Below are positions 53,971 to 62,940 of a DNA stretch of 64,000 nt, piece by piece. Within the stretch, counting starts at the first letter, position 1. Every line of letters starts with the position of its first letter. The position numbers were made by a program, and so were the translations under genes. This DNA is from Acidobacteriota bacterium (GTDB taxonomy: Bacteria > Acidobacteriota > Terriglobia > Terriglobales > Acidobacteriaceae): positions 1-64,000 of the forward strand of contig JAKAJO010000092.1 in NCBI GenBank assembly GCA_021813745.1, given 5' to 3'. The notes under the pieces are model-generated. The model was not told the DNA's origin. It ran no database searches and saw only the letters and a program-made list of their open reading frames with translations.

Positions 53971-55139
53971 AAAGGCGCCGCATTTGCGTTGTCACGACAA
54001 GTCGAGCCGACTTCGGCTTGCTGTGTCAACTGCTCCACGAGATCGAAGACGATCCCGCGTTACAGCTTCAGTTGCTCGTCTCCGGTGCGCACACATCGCG
54101 CGGCCCTGGAAACTCCATCCGCGAAATCGAAGAGTCGGGCTTGCCTATCACACAGAAGATCCCGATGCACATCGCAGGAGAAGCTGCTCTTGCCAATCTG
54201 GGTGCCATCGCAGGTGCGATGAAGCGCTTCGGCACTTCGTTCACCGCCCTGAAGCCCGACCTTCTCGTTCTTCTCGGAGACCGATTCGAGTTGTTTGCCC
54301 CAGCGATTGCCGCATTGATGCTTCAGGTTCCGATTGCTCATATTCATGGCGGCGAGCTCACGGAAGGTGCAATTGACGAGCAGGTTCGCCACGCCCTTAC
54401 GAAAATGGCGTCCCTACACTTTGTTGCAACTGAGACCTATCGTCGTCGCGTGATCCAGATGGGAGAGCATCCTCGCACTGTCTTCAACTATGGAGCGCCC
54501 GGCTTGGATGCGCTATATAAGGTCCAGATTCCTTCCCGGGAAGAGCTGGAAAAATCACTTGGGTGGAGCCTTCAAACCCCTACAGCCCTTGTGACCTACC
54601 ACCCAGCAATCCGCGAACCGCTTTCCACCCGGCAGCAGATGCGCGAATTGATCGATGCACTCTTGTCCATGAAGATGCCCGCAATCGTGACAATGGCGAA
54701 CGGCGATGAAGATGGCGCCATCATCAATCGCGCCCTTAAAGCCCTATGCCGTCGCTATCCACGCCGCTTCCTGTGGATACCCCATCTGGGGCATTTACGC
54801 TATCTTGGTTGCCTGCGTTATTGTGCTGTTATGATCGGCAACTCTTCCAGTGGACTCATTGAAGCGCCGTCGTTCAAGCTCCCCGTCGTCAACATTGGCA
54901 GCAGGCAGGACGGACGTGTCCGCGCCGCCAATGTGATCGATGTTCCTTGCAATGCAACCGCGATCTCCAAGGCGATTCAACTCGCTACATCAAGAGGGTT
55001 TCGTGGCAAGCTTCTCGGAATGAGTAACCCCTATGATGCCCGCCAGAATGGGAATGTAAGTCGCTCAATCAAAAATACGCTCCGCGATCTTGACATCTCA
55101 GACCGCATCGCTCGCAAGAAGTTCTGGGATCTTCCATGA
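53967..55139 (+). CDS. Hydrolysing UDP/GDP-GlcNAc-type 2-epimerase (NeuC/LegG family)
   Basis: Converts an NDP-N-acetylhexosamine to the free 2-epimer, the sugar substrate of the synthase. 390 residues from GTG 53967, which overlaps the synthase stop codon (GTGA). Motifs: CVVTTSRADFGLL, GDRFELFAPAIAALMLQVPIAHIHGGE in parts, EGAIDEQVRHALTKMASLHFVATE, and MIGNSSSGLIEAPSFKLPVVNIGSRQDGR, the epimerase_2 signature. In legionaminic pathways the LegG member acts on a GDP-linked sugar; the CBS-nucleotidyltransferase nearby supports that version. Confidence 0.93.
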   Translation: MKRRRICVVTTSRADFGLLCQLLHEIEDDPALQLQLLVSGAHTSRGPGNSIREIEESGLPITQKIPMHIAGEAALANLGAIAGAMKRFGTSFTALKPDLLVLLGDRFELFAPAIAALMLQVPIAHIHGGELTEGAIDEQVRHALTKMASLHFVATETYRRRVIQMGEHPRTVFNYGAPGLDALYKVQIPSREELEKSLGWSLQTPTALVTYHPAIREPLSTRQQMRELIDALLSMKMPAIVTMANGDEDGAIINRALKALCRRYPRRFLWIPHLGHLRYLGCLRYCAVMIGNSSSGLIEAPSFKLPVVNIGSRQDGRVRAANVIDVPCNATAISKAIQLATSRGFRGKLLGMSNPYDARQNGNVSRSIKNTLRDLDISDRIARKKFWDLP

Positions 55140-55200
55140 AGATTCCGTCTCGGCATCAGTGACCGTGAAACACCATCGCACTTGAAAGTGACCCGCAACT

Positions 55201-56283
55201 ATGGACGCACCAGTCGAGTCGTTTCTTATCCCATCGGACTATTCCATCAGGCAGGCGATGGAAAGGCTAGAGCAGACCGAGGAGAAGATTGTCTTCGTCG
55301 TTGATGCGGATCAACATCTGATTGGATCTCTCACCGATGGCGATATCCGTCGCTGGATTCTGTCCGATGGAAGTCTGCATGCACAGGTCGCGCACATCTG
55401 CAATCGCAATCCATATATCGTGCATGAGGATTTCCTCTTGGAATCCGTACGGGACAAGATGCTTCGTGACAACCTCGGTTGCATCCCTGTCGTAAGCGGA
55501 TCCCAACAAATTGTCAGGCTCCTGTTCTGGAAAGAGCTCTTTCAGGAGCAGTCCATGGCAGATGGGCGCTCCCAATTGGACCTGCCGGTGATCATCATGG
55601 CGGGCGGGCTTGGTACGCGCCTTGCTCCATTTACTAATGTTCTTCCGAAGCCTCTCATTCCGGTCGGAGATAGAACCGTCATTGAAATCATCATCAGTCA
55701 ATTCCTTCCTTACGGAATCGAGAGGTTTTATCTCTCAGTCAATTACAAAGCGAAGCTCTTGAAGTCGTTCTTTGAGGAGCTGGCTCCTTCATACTCTGTC
55801 CAATATCTTGAGGAGTCCGAGCCAAGGGGAACAGCCGGGAGCCTGGGCGCCCTGCTGCACGGTGCCGACGAGAACCTCCTGGTCACGAATTGCGACATCG
55901 TCATTCAGGCGAATATCGCAGATGTCGTGCGGTTCCATCGCGAGAACAGATACGACCTCACTCTCATCGCTTCTCTCAGGGAATATCGCATTCCCTACGG
56001 AGTGTGTGAATTGGAAAATACAGGAGACCTTGCCTGTATCAAGGAAAAGCCAAGGTATGAATTCCTGGTCAATACCGGGATGTATGTTGTCCGCCGAGAG
56101 AGTCTTCAGGAGATACCTGAGCAGGGAAGATATGATATGACGGACTTCATCGCGGCGCTAAAAGCGAAAGGCCTGCGCGTCGGAGTCTTTCCAATTGGTG
56201 AAAATGCATGGGTCGATACCGGGGAGTGGGAAGGTTATCGAAAGGCAATTGATAGCCTCAGCAAGTTAGGTATCCGAAGCTAA
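55201..56283 (+). CDS. CBS-domain nucleotidyltransferase (PtmE-like)
   Basis: 360 residues: two CBS motifs (about 1-115) joined to a sugar-1-phosphate nucleotidyltransferase domain (about 120-355) with VIIMAGGLGTRLAPFTNVLPKPLIPVGD, the G-loop and the uridylyl/guanylyl-binding Lys. CBS-nucleotidyltransferase fusions of this type (PtmE) make GDP-glucosamine for legionaminic acid in Campylobacter. That activity is inferred here from architecture and neighbours. It lies 61 nt after NeuC and 31 nt before the CMP-sugar synthetase gene. Confidence 0.88.
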   Translation: MDAPVESFLIPSDYSIRQAMERLEQTEEKIVFVVDADQHLIGSLTDGDIRRWILSDGSLHAQVAHICNRNPYIVHEDFLLESVRDKMLRDNLGCIPVVSGSQQIVRLLFWKELFQEQSMADGRSQLDLPVIIMAGGLGTRLAPFTNVLPKPLIPVGDRTVIEIIISQFLPYGIERFYLSVNYKAKLLKSFFEELAPSYSVQYLEESEPRGTAGSLGALLHGADENLLVTNCDIVIQANIADVVRFHRENRYDLTLIASLREYRIPYGVCELENTGDLACIKEKPRYEFLVNTGMYVVRRESLQEIPEQGRYDMTDFIAALKAKGLRVGVFPIGENAWVDTGEWEGYRKAIDSLSKLGIRS

Positions 56284-56314
56284 TCAGCCCGGCGGAAGAT
56301 AGAGCCCAACCGAT

Positions 56315-57013
56315 ATGTCATCAAAGAGCAAGATGATTGCTGTAATTCCGGCGCGCGGCGGCAGTAAGTCCATTCCGCGAAAGAATCTCCATCCTTTGCG
56401 TGGCAAGCCGCTGATCACCTGGTCCATCGACCTTGCCAGGCAAGTCCGCGAAATCGACAGGATCATCGTGTCCACTGACGATCAGGAGATTGCCGCTGTC
56501 GCGCAACAGCGCGGGGCAGAGGTCTATCTCAGACCGGCTGCACTGGCCACGGATACGGCCCTTGTAATCGACGCTTTGAAGGATCTGCTTTCACGGCTCA
56601 GCGAAGAAGGAGATCTTCCGGAGTGGACGATGCTTCTAGAACCCACCTGTCCGTTGCGTTCCCTGGAAGATGTCAGTTCCTGTATTAATCTGAGTGCTTC
56701 AGGCGACTATGACTCGATAGCAACCTTCAAAACAGCGGAGCTCAATCCACATCGTGCGTGGAAAATTGAAGCCGGTGTCCCCCAGGTTTTCATTCCTGGC
56801 GCAATTCCATGGCTTCCGCGGCAGGCTCTGCCGGCCGCATACCAGCTGAATGGAGCTGTGTATCTCTTTCGCAGTGCCATGCTTGAGCCGGAGTCAAGAT
56901 CCATTCTGCCGGGGCGTATCGGCGGCGTGATCATGCCCAAAGAGCGGTCTTACGATATTGATGATCCAATCGACTTCACGATTGTTGAAGCCATCCTCAA
57001 GGGAGAGAAATGA
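56315..57013 (+). CDS. CMP-nonulosonate cytidylyltransferase (NeuA/LegF/PtmB family)
   Basis: Activates the nonulosonic acid to its CMP form for a sialyltransferase-like enzyme. 232 residues. Family start [20 protein letters not shown], then [32 protein letters not shown] and a C-terminal [22 protein letters not shown] 56315 is used here; an in-frame ATG six codons later is possible. It overlaps the following SDR gene by 4 nt. Free-standing (no fused esterase domain), as in legionaminic and pseudaminic clusters. Confidence 0.93.
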   Translation: MSSKSKMIAVIPARGGSKSIPRKNLHPLRGKPLITWSIDLARQVREIDRIIVSTDDQEIAAVAQQRGAEVYLRPAALATDTALVIDALKDLLSRLSEEGDLPEWTMLLEPTCPLRSLEDVSSCINLSASGDYDSIATFKTAELNPHRAWKIEAGVPQVFIPGAIPWLPRQALPAAYQLNGAVYLFRSAMLEPESRSILPGRIGGVIMPKERSYDIDDPIDFTIVEAILKGEK

Positions 57014-57813
57014 CGAATAAGAAGTTAAACGAAATGCTCAATCTTCACGGGAAGACGGCAGTCATCACGGGAGGTGCGGGCTATTTGGGAACTGCGATCG
57101 CGGAAACCTTTGTTGAGCTTGGCGCCAGAGTCATTCTTGCCAGCCGCGATCTTGCAAAGTGCCGCAGCCGATGCCAGCAACTCGAAGAATTCTCTGGCGT
57201 GCAGGGCAGCGCACTTCCTTTCGAGTTAAATGTGATGGAGGAGGACTCCGTCAACGCTTTTCTGCATGCGGTCCGTGAAGCAGTCGGTGAGATTGACATT
57301 CTCGTGAACAATGCGTGGTCGGGAAACAAGAATAGCTGGGAGTCGATCACCCAGAAAGATTGGGAATATGACATCGATATGAGTCTGAATTCAGTCTTTC
57401 GGATGACAAAATCCTTTTTCCCTGATCTTGTCGCTCGACGGGGCGTCATCCTCAATATCGCGTCCATGTATGGACATATCGGACCGGACTATCGAATTTA
57501 TGATGGCAAGGAGTTTGCGAATCCTCCAAGTTATGGCGCGGCTAAGGCTGGAGTCATCCAATTTACCAGGTATTTGGCTAGCTTCCTGTCCCCTCACGGC
57601 ATACGAGTCAACGCCTTGAGCCCAGGCGCATTCCCGCATCCGGCCACTCAGCAGCATGCGGCTTTCATGGAGAAGCTTTCTTCCAAGAATCCCCTCAATC
57701 GGATTGGTCAGCCCGAAGAGCTCAAAGGCGCTGTTGCCTTGCTCTGTACGGATGCGGGCAGTTACATCACGGGTCAGAACATCTGCGTCGATGGTGGGTG
57801 GGCGATATGGTAA
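57010..57813 (+). CDS. Short-chain dehydrogenase/reductase (PtmA-like)
   Basis: 267-residue classical SDR with the NAD(P) motif TGGAGYLG (about 21-28), NNAWSG, and the catalytic Ser-Tyr-Lys: NIASMYG for Ser, SYGAAKAG for Tyr and Lys. Between them is an extra loop ([16 protein letters not shown]) shared with the SDR at 58711. SDRs of this form (PtmA) sit beside CMP-sugar synthetase genes in legionaminic clusters, where their precise step is still unclear. Start and stop overlap both neighbours. Confidence 0.85.
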   Translation: MTNKKLNEMLNLHGKTAVITGGAGYLGTAIAETFVELGARVILASRDLAKCRSRCQQLEEFSGVQGSALPFELNVMEEDSVNAFLHAVREAVGEIDILVNNAWSGNKNSWESITQKDWEYDIDMSLNSVFRMTKSFFPDLVARRGVILNIASMYGHIGPDYRIYDGKEFANPPSYGAAKAGVIQFTRYLASFLSPHGIRVNALSPGAFPHPATQQHAAFMEKLSSKNPLNRIGQPEELKGAVALLCTDAGSYITGQNICVDGGWAIW

Positions 57814-58730
57814 GGTCGATCGGCATCATTGGCCTCAGCGAGGGCAATGGTCACCCTTTCTCCTATAGTGCCATCATCAATGGCTACTCGCATGAGGGAC
57901 TCGCGGCGTCCGGATGGCCTGGCATTTTTCACTATGTGCGCAGGCGACACCCGTCGGAGTTTGGTCTGCATGGTTGGACTGTGACACACGCGTGGACGCA
58001 GGATCAGGATTCGACACAGAAGTTATGCAATGCCTGCAAAATTCCCAACGCAACGCAGCACTACCTGGATTTCCTGGGCCATGTCGATGCGGTCATCATC
58101 GCTCGAGATGACTACGAGGTCCATCGGGAGATTGCACAGCCGTTTCTCGAGGCGGGCATTCCCGTCTTCATGGATAAGCCGCTCAGCCTTCGCGTGGAAG
58201 ATCTGCGCTTCTTCAAGCCATATCTTGAAAGCGGTCAACTCATGTCCTGCTCCGGGATGCGCTACGCGCGCGAGCTGGACGAGCCAAGGGCGAATCTTGC
58301 CGACTTTGGCGAATTGAAACTGATTCAGGGTTCAATCGTATTGTCCTGGGAGAAGTACGGCATTCATCTGCTGGAAGCAGCCTTCTCGATGATCAGCGCG
58401 AAAGCCGTTTCGGTTTGGGCCGAAGAGACGAATCACTTTTCAGCGCGCATCCGTCTTGACAATGGATCGGTGATTCGGATCCATGCCCTCGGCGAGGTTG
58501 CACGGACCTTTCGACTCGAATTCTTTGGCTCAAAGTCAAACGGAACCTTCGAGATCCTCGACAATTTTTCCATGTTTCGCAGAATGCTGTGGTCATTTAC
58601 CCACTCGATTGAATTACATCAGCCCGCAATTGTACCGGAAAGCACGTTGCAGATCATGCAGGTCTTGATTGCAGGACAAAGATCCAAGAGTGAAGGCAGG
58701 GAGGTTCGTCTTGACGAAATCGGGCTATAG
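57807..58730 (+). CDS. Gfo/Idh/MocA-like oxidoreductase
   Basis: 307 residues from ATG 57807, which overlaps the SDR stop (ATGGTAA). An N-terminal Rossmann-like start is present ([19 protein letters not shown]), but the glycine motif is unusual (GLSEGNG rather than G.G..G). The DKPLS motif ([10 protein letters not shown]) takes the place of the family's [19 protein letters not shown] is the usual second half of the fold. The substrate domain is shorter than in most members. Between two related SDRs it probably takes part in making or recycling the amino-sugar precursor; the reaction is unknown. Confidence 0.75.
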   Translation: MVRSIGIIGLSEGNGHPFSYSAIINGYSHEGLAASGWPGIFHYVRRRHPSEFGLHGWTVTHAWTQDQDSTQKLCNACKIPNATQHYLDFLGHVDAVIIARDDYEVHREIAQPFLEAGIPVFMDKPLSLRVEDLRFFKPYLESGQLMSCSGMRYARELDEPRANLADFGELKLIQGSIVLSWEKYGIHLLEAAFSMISAKAVSVWAEETNHFSARIRLDNGSVIRIHALGEVARTFRLEFFGSKSNGTFEILDNFSMFRRMLWSFTHSIELHQPAIVPESTLQIMQVLIAGQRSKSEGREVRLDEIGL

Positions 58731-59538
58731 ACACATGTTCGAGTTGGAAGGCCGCACCGCGATCGTGACGGGAGCAACGGGCATTCTTGGCCAGCGATTC
58801 TGCCGCGGACTCGCGGAGTTCGGCGCCAATGTAGTCGTTGTCGATCTGGACCAGGAGAAATGTTCTCAATTTGCTTCAGAACTGGAACAGGATTTTCACG
58901 GCGCAGCGATGGGCATCCAATGCGATGTTTCCCAGCCAGAATCCGTGGGGAACATGGTGCAATCGGTCGTTCAGCGATTCGGTCACATTGATATTCTGCA
59001 CAACAATGCGGCATCCAAGTCTGCGGACCTGGACGCCTTCTTTGCAAGTACAGAAGAGTACTCCTTGTCTGAGTGGCGAAAGATCATGTCAGTGAATGTC
59101 GACGGCATGTTTCTCGTCGCGCAGGCCGTGGGCCGGCAGATGCAACTCCAGCAGACTGGTGGCAGTATTGTGCAAACGGCTTCCATCTATGGCATCGTCT
59201 CTTCTGACAAGCGGATCTATGAGGGATCGTTCTACTTGGGCCGGCAAATCAGCAACCCCGCCGTGTACTCCACATCCAAAGCTGCTGTCGTAGGCCTGAC
59301 AAAGTACCTTGCCGCAAACTGGGCTGATGCGCGGATTCGAGTCAACGCTTTAGTCCCGGCAGGCGTTGAGAGCGGCCAGAACGATACCTTCAAAGCGCGC
59401 TATTCGGCGCGCGTACCCATGGGCCGAATGGCTCAGCCAGATGAGATGGTGGGAGCCCTTATCTTTCTCGCGTCAGACGCCTCCAGTTATGTTACAGGCC
59501 AGTGTGTAATTGTCGACGGAGGTCTCAGCGCCTGGTGA
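58711..59538 (+). CDS. Short-chain dehydrogenase/reductase, paralog of the 57010 gene
   Basis: SDR of about 275 residues: TGATGILGQRF (cofactor), LHNNAASKS, Ser in QTASIYG, and YSTSKAA for Tyr and Lys. It shares with the 57010 protein the loop SIYGIVSSDKRIYEG and the C-terminal DASSYVTGQCVIVDGG. TTG 58711 has GGGAGG six bases upstream and overlaps the oxidoreductase gene by 20 nt; ATG 58735 is the alternative start. Probably another step of amino-sugar supply for the nonulosonic acid. Confidence 0.85.
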   Translation: MTKSGYRHMFELEGRTAIVTGATGILGQRFCRGLAEFGANVVVVDLDQEKCSQFASELEQDFHGAAMGIQCDVSQPESVGNMVQSVVQRFGHIDILHNNAASKSADLDAFFASTEEYSLSEWRKIMSVNVDGMFLVAQAVGRQMQLQQTGGSIVQTASIYGIVSSDKRIYEGSFYLGRQISNPAVYSTSKAAVVGLTKYLAANWADARIRVNALVPAGVESGQNDTFKARYSARVPMGRMAQPDEMVGALIFLASDASSYVTGQCVIVDGGLSAW

Positions 59539-59653
59539 AGCGAGCCGAGCAGATTGCATACCCCGAGCCACGTCTGAATAATATGAAGACCGTTCAAGCG
59601 ATGACGACGGCACACAACGCGTTGGTGATCGTCCCAATCTGGAGAAGTAGCGG

Positions 59654-60598
59654 ATGTCGATGAGTCAATCTGTCACGATTGTGATGTACCACTACGTGCG
59701 GGATCTCGATCGGACTCGCTTCCCTCGACTCAAGGCTCTGTCCCTTGAACGTTTTATCAGGCAATTGGATCATCTGACATCGGCGTACACTCTCATTTCT
59801 GCTCGGCAACTCATTGATGCAATGCACGATCCTTCGCGCCAACTGCCAGAGAGATCAGCCCTTCTAACTTTTGATGATGGTTACAGTGATCATTTTCTAT
59901 CAGTGTTTCCGCAGTTGGATCGAAGAGGGATTCCCGCATGCTTCTTCCCGCCAGTCACTGCGATCGTCGAGCACCAGGTTCTCGACGTCAATAAGATTCA
60001 ATTCGTTCTCGCTGCTTTCCCCGACGCAGCAGCGCTCCTGAAGGAAACATTGCAAATGCTGGAAGAACATCGATCCAGCTTCGACCTTGCGCCGTCACAT
60101 CATTATCAGAAGGCTTCCAATGAGGTGCACCGCTACGACGATGCACAAGTCATCACCTTCAAGCGGTTGCTGCAGCGCGAACTTCCCGAGCCCGTCAGAA
60201 AGAGTATTACCCATCGCCTTTTCGAGAAGTATGTCACGCGGGATGAGGCAGCATTTGCTCATGAGCTTTACATGACTCCGGATCAAATGGCATGCATGGT
60301 GCGACATGGTATGCATTTCGGATCCCACGGCTGCAGCCACGCATGGATGGATCGTCTCTCGCCAGAGGAGCAGGCAGCTGAGATCGACCGATCCATTGAT
60401 TTCCTTGGGCTCATCGGTCAGGACAACGCCTGCCTCACAATGTGCTATCCCTATGGCAGCTTCAACGCCTCTCTGGTTGAGCTGCTGAAAGCGAGGAATT
60501 TCAAGGCTGGATTCACCGTTGAGCCGCGTGTCGCATTTCTGAATTCAGACGATCCTCTCCTCCTGCCTCGCCTTGATACAAACGACCTGCCGAGTTAG
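59654..60598 (+). CDS. Polysaccharide deacetylase family protein (NodB homology)
   Basis: 314 residues. The opening VTIVMYHYVRDLDRTRFPRLKAL and the LTFDDGYSDHFLSVFPQL motif (Asp pair near 72-73) match CE4 deacetylases. Later GSHGCSHAWMDRLS supplies the metal-binding His, and MCYPYGSFNASL matches motif 3. An insertion of about 70 residues between the first and second motifs (about 100-185) makes it longer than NodB. No signal peptide, so it may act on a cytosolic precursor. Its place in the nonulosonic acid block suggests de-N-acetylation of an intermediate (inference). Confidence 0.83.
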   Translation: MSMSQSVTIVMYHYVRDLDRTRFPRLKALSLERFIRQLDHLTSAYTLISARQLIDAMHDPSRQLPERSALLTFDDGYSDHFLSVFPQLDRRGIPACFFPPVTAIVEHQVLDVNKIQFVLAAFPDAAALLKETLQMLEEHRSSFDLAPSHHYQKASNEVHRYDDAQVITFKRLLQRELPEPVRKSITHRLFEKYVTRDEAAFAHELYMTPDQMACMVRHGMHFGSHGCSHAWMDRLSPEEQAAEIDRSIDFLGLIGQDNACLTMCYPYGSFNASLVELLKARNFKAGFTVEPRVAFLNSDDPLLLPRLDTNDLPS

Positions 60599-60606
60599 CG
60601 AAATCT

Positions 60607-61893
60607 ATGAAGACGATGATTGAGTTGATTCGCGAATTAACCCCCTTGAATCGTGCGGTCTGTGCGCAGGGATATGACAAAGCGGTCGAGGTGCTTTGCA
60701 AGGAAGTTCCGTTTCAAGTGAAGTCAATTCCCCACACTGTGGAACACAATGGCTGGATCATTCCGCCCGCGTGGGATGTTGAAGAAGCTGAGATCTCATT
60801 GAATCAAGAGATTGTTTATGACGGTACGCACCACCCTCTCGCCGTCATGAGCCTATCCTCCAACTTCACCGGCGAGGTCGAGCTGGATGAGCTGAAGAAG
60901 CACATTCATTTCGATCACCGCGATGCCGATTCCATCCCCTTTCACTACCGACAGCAGTTTCGAAGCTGGGAAAGGGACTGGGGCTTCTGCATGCCAAAGC
61001 GCGCAGTTGATGCCCTTACGCCTGGAAGGTACAGCGTCAGAATCCGAACCCGCGAAGAGCCCGGCTCGGTCAGAATTCTTGAGTACAGGCATGGCGGATC
61101 GACAGACCATGTGATCGTACTCGGCGCCAATCTCGATCACGCCGGAGTCGCGAATGACGGCCTTTCCGGCGTTGCGGTTGGAATTGAAGTCATGCGCCGC
61201 CTGGCAGAGCGCAAGACAAAGTTCACGTACGCGCTCGTCCTTGCACCCGGCATCCTGGGAACGGAGTTGTATCTCGGTTCCATGCCTGCGAGGGAAAGAG
61301 CAAGGATTTTGGAAGGATTGTTTCTTGAGATGCTTGGTACGGGGAATACGCTGGCTGTGCAGGAATCCCGGCATAGTATGGTAAGCCTTTCGTATGCATT
61401 GCATACCAGCCTGCAGAAACAGGGCTTTGACTACAGACGCGGATCCTTTGAGGAGATCATCATCAATGATGAATATCTCTACGAGAACTACGGAATCCCG
61501 ATGCTCTCACTCTCTCGCTTCCCCTACGCGGAATATCACTCCAGCCGCGACTCTGCTGCGATCATGCGGCAGCCGGCACTTGAGGAGGCAGTCAAGGCCG
61601 TCCTCGGCATGATTACGCAGCTTGAGTCTTCTCCGATCCTTGTCAAACAGTTCACAGGAAATATGTGCCTATCGAACCCGCAGTACGACTTATATGTTGA
61701 CTATGGCCAGATCGCCTTTGGCCAGTCGCCTACAGAAACAACGAAGCGCCTTCGCGCGCTCATGGACTTTATCCCATCTCTGGAGCGGCCCATCAGTGTG
61801 GCCGCGGTCGCTCATCGGATAGGACTGGATGAACCGACAGTCATGCAGTACGTTGTCCGTTGGCAGGAAAAGGGGCTGATCACCCTCCTCTGA
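60607..61893 (+). CDS. DUF4910/M28-like putative metalloaminopeptidase with C-terminal winged helix
   Basis: 428 residues, resembling DUF2172/DUF4910 proteins found in polysaccharide clusters. An M28-like core has GANLDHAGVANDGLSG (His and Asp as probable zinc ligands, about 179-194), LFLEMLGTGN, and SRFPYAEYHSSRDS near 305-318 with a further His. The last 70 residues look like a winged-helix domain (VAAVAHRIGLDEPTVMQYVVRW). Real function unknown; an amidase acting on an amino-sugar is possible. It starts 8 nt after the deacetylase gene. Confidence 0.72.
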   Translation: MKTMIELIRELTPLNRAVCAQGYDKAVEVLCKEVPFQVKSIPHTVEHNGWIIPPAWDVEEAEISLNQEIVYDGTHHPLAVMSLSSNFTGEVELDELKKHIHFDHRDADSIPFHYRQQFRSWERDWGFCMPKRAVDALTPGRYSVRIRTREEPGSVRILEYRHGGSTDHVIVLGANLDHAGVANDGLSGVAVGIEVMRRLAERKTKFTYALVLAPGILGTELYLGSMPARERARILEGLFLEMLGTGNTLAVQESRHSMVSLSYALHTSLQKQGFDYRRGSFEEIIINDEYLYENYGIPMLSLSRFPYAEYHSSRDSAAIMRQPALEEAVKAVLGMITQLESSPILVKQFTGNMCLSNPQYDLYVDYGQIAFGQSPTETTKRLRALMDFIPSLERPISVAAVAHRIGLDEPTVMQYVVRWQEKGLITLL

Positions 61894-61971
61894 CGAATTG
61901 CACTTTGTAATCATTGCAGACCTCAGTGGTGGGGCCTATAACCTGGAATCACCTGAAGAAAGGCGATAGCT

Positions 61972-62940
61972 ATGAAAGTTCTCGTTACCGGCGGTGCCGG
62001 TTATATTGGCTCATCCTTGGTGCCATTCTTACTTGCCAAACATCATCAAGTCCGCGTGCTGGATTCACTGATGCATGGTGGAGAGTCGCTCCTCGGCGTG
62101 TGGTCGAACCCAAATTTTGAATTCCTTCTGGGCGACATACGGGATAGATCAAAGATGGCAGAAGCTTTGAACGATGTGGATGCAGTCGTTCATCTGGCGG
62201 CAATCGTTGGAGATCCGGCATGCTCGCGGGACGCTGAACTCGCGAAGTCCGTCAATCTTGAGGCGTCGCTTGATCTTCTGCAACGTTGTAATCGGCAGGG
62301 CGTGAAGCGGCTGATTTTCGCTTCCACATGTAGCAACTATGGGAAGATGGCAGATCCAGACAAGCTCCTCGATGAGGACTCGGAACTGCGTCCTGTGTCG
62401 CTCTACGCCGAGACAAAGGTTGCGGTCGAAAAGGAAATCCTGCGCAACGTCAATGGTGGACCACTTTGTCCCACACTGCTTCGCTTTGCGACGATTTTTG
62501 GCGTCTCGCCGCGCATGCGATTCGATCTTACCGTCAATGAGTTCACCGCAGAGCTCATCCGTAAGAAGCATCTCACGGTCTTCGGAGAACAGTTTTGGAG
62601 ACCTTACGTCCACGTAAAAGATGCTGCGCGCGCGATTGCGCGTGTCCTTGAATCCGAAGAGTCTCTTGTCCGTGGCAAGGTCTTCAACGTCGGCTCAACG
62701 GAACAGAACTTTCGTAAGCAGGATCTGGTTGAGATGATGAAGTCGCATGCACCCGATGCGATTGTGGAGTACGTTCACAAAAAGGAAGATCCGCGCGACT
62801 ATCGTGTCTCCTTCGAGCGCATTGCACAGCAGCTCGGCTTCCAAATTTCGATCACAGTCAGTCAGGGAATCGAAGAGGTCGCCCGTCTGATGAAAAGTGA
62901 GGTCATTACGGATTACGAACACAAGAGGTACCGCAATTGA
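61972..62940 (+). CDS. NAD-dependent epimerase/dehydratase (extended SDR)
   Basis: 322-residue extended SDR: VLVTGGAGYIGSSLVPF (cofactor), DIRDRSKM, HLAAIVGDPAC, and YAETK for the Tyr-Lys pair. The usual Ser/Thr block reads FASTCSNYG, with Cys where dehydratases of the LegB type have Asp/Glu, so a 4,6-dehydratase role is unlikely; epimerase or reductase is more plausible. GAAAGG-type ribosome-binding sequence is present. It overlaps the aminotransferase gene by 4 nt (TTGA). Confidence 0.86.
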   Translation: MKVLVTGGAGYIGSSLVPFLLAKHHQVRVLDSLMHGGESLLGVWSNPNFEFLLGDIRDRSKMAEALNDVDAVVHLAAIVGDPACSRDAELAKSVNLEASLDLLQRCNRQGVKRLIFASTCSNYGKMADPDKLLDEDSELRPVSLYAETKVAVEKEILRNVNGGPLCPTLLRFATIFGVSPRMRFDLTVNEFTAELIRKKHLTVFGEQFWRPYVHVKDAARAIARVLESEESLVRGKVFNVGSTEQNFRKQDLVEMMKSHAPDAIVEYVHKKEDPRDYRVSFERIAQQLGFQISITVSQGIEEVARLMKSEVITDYEHKRYRN

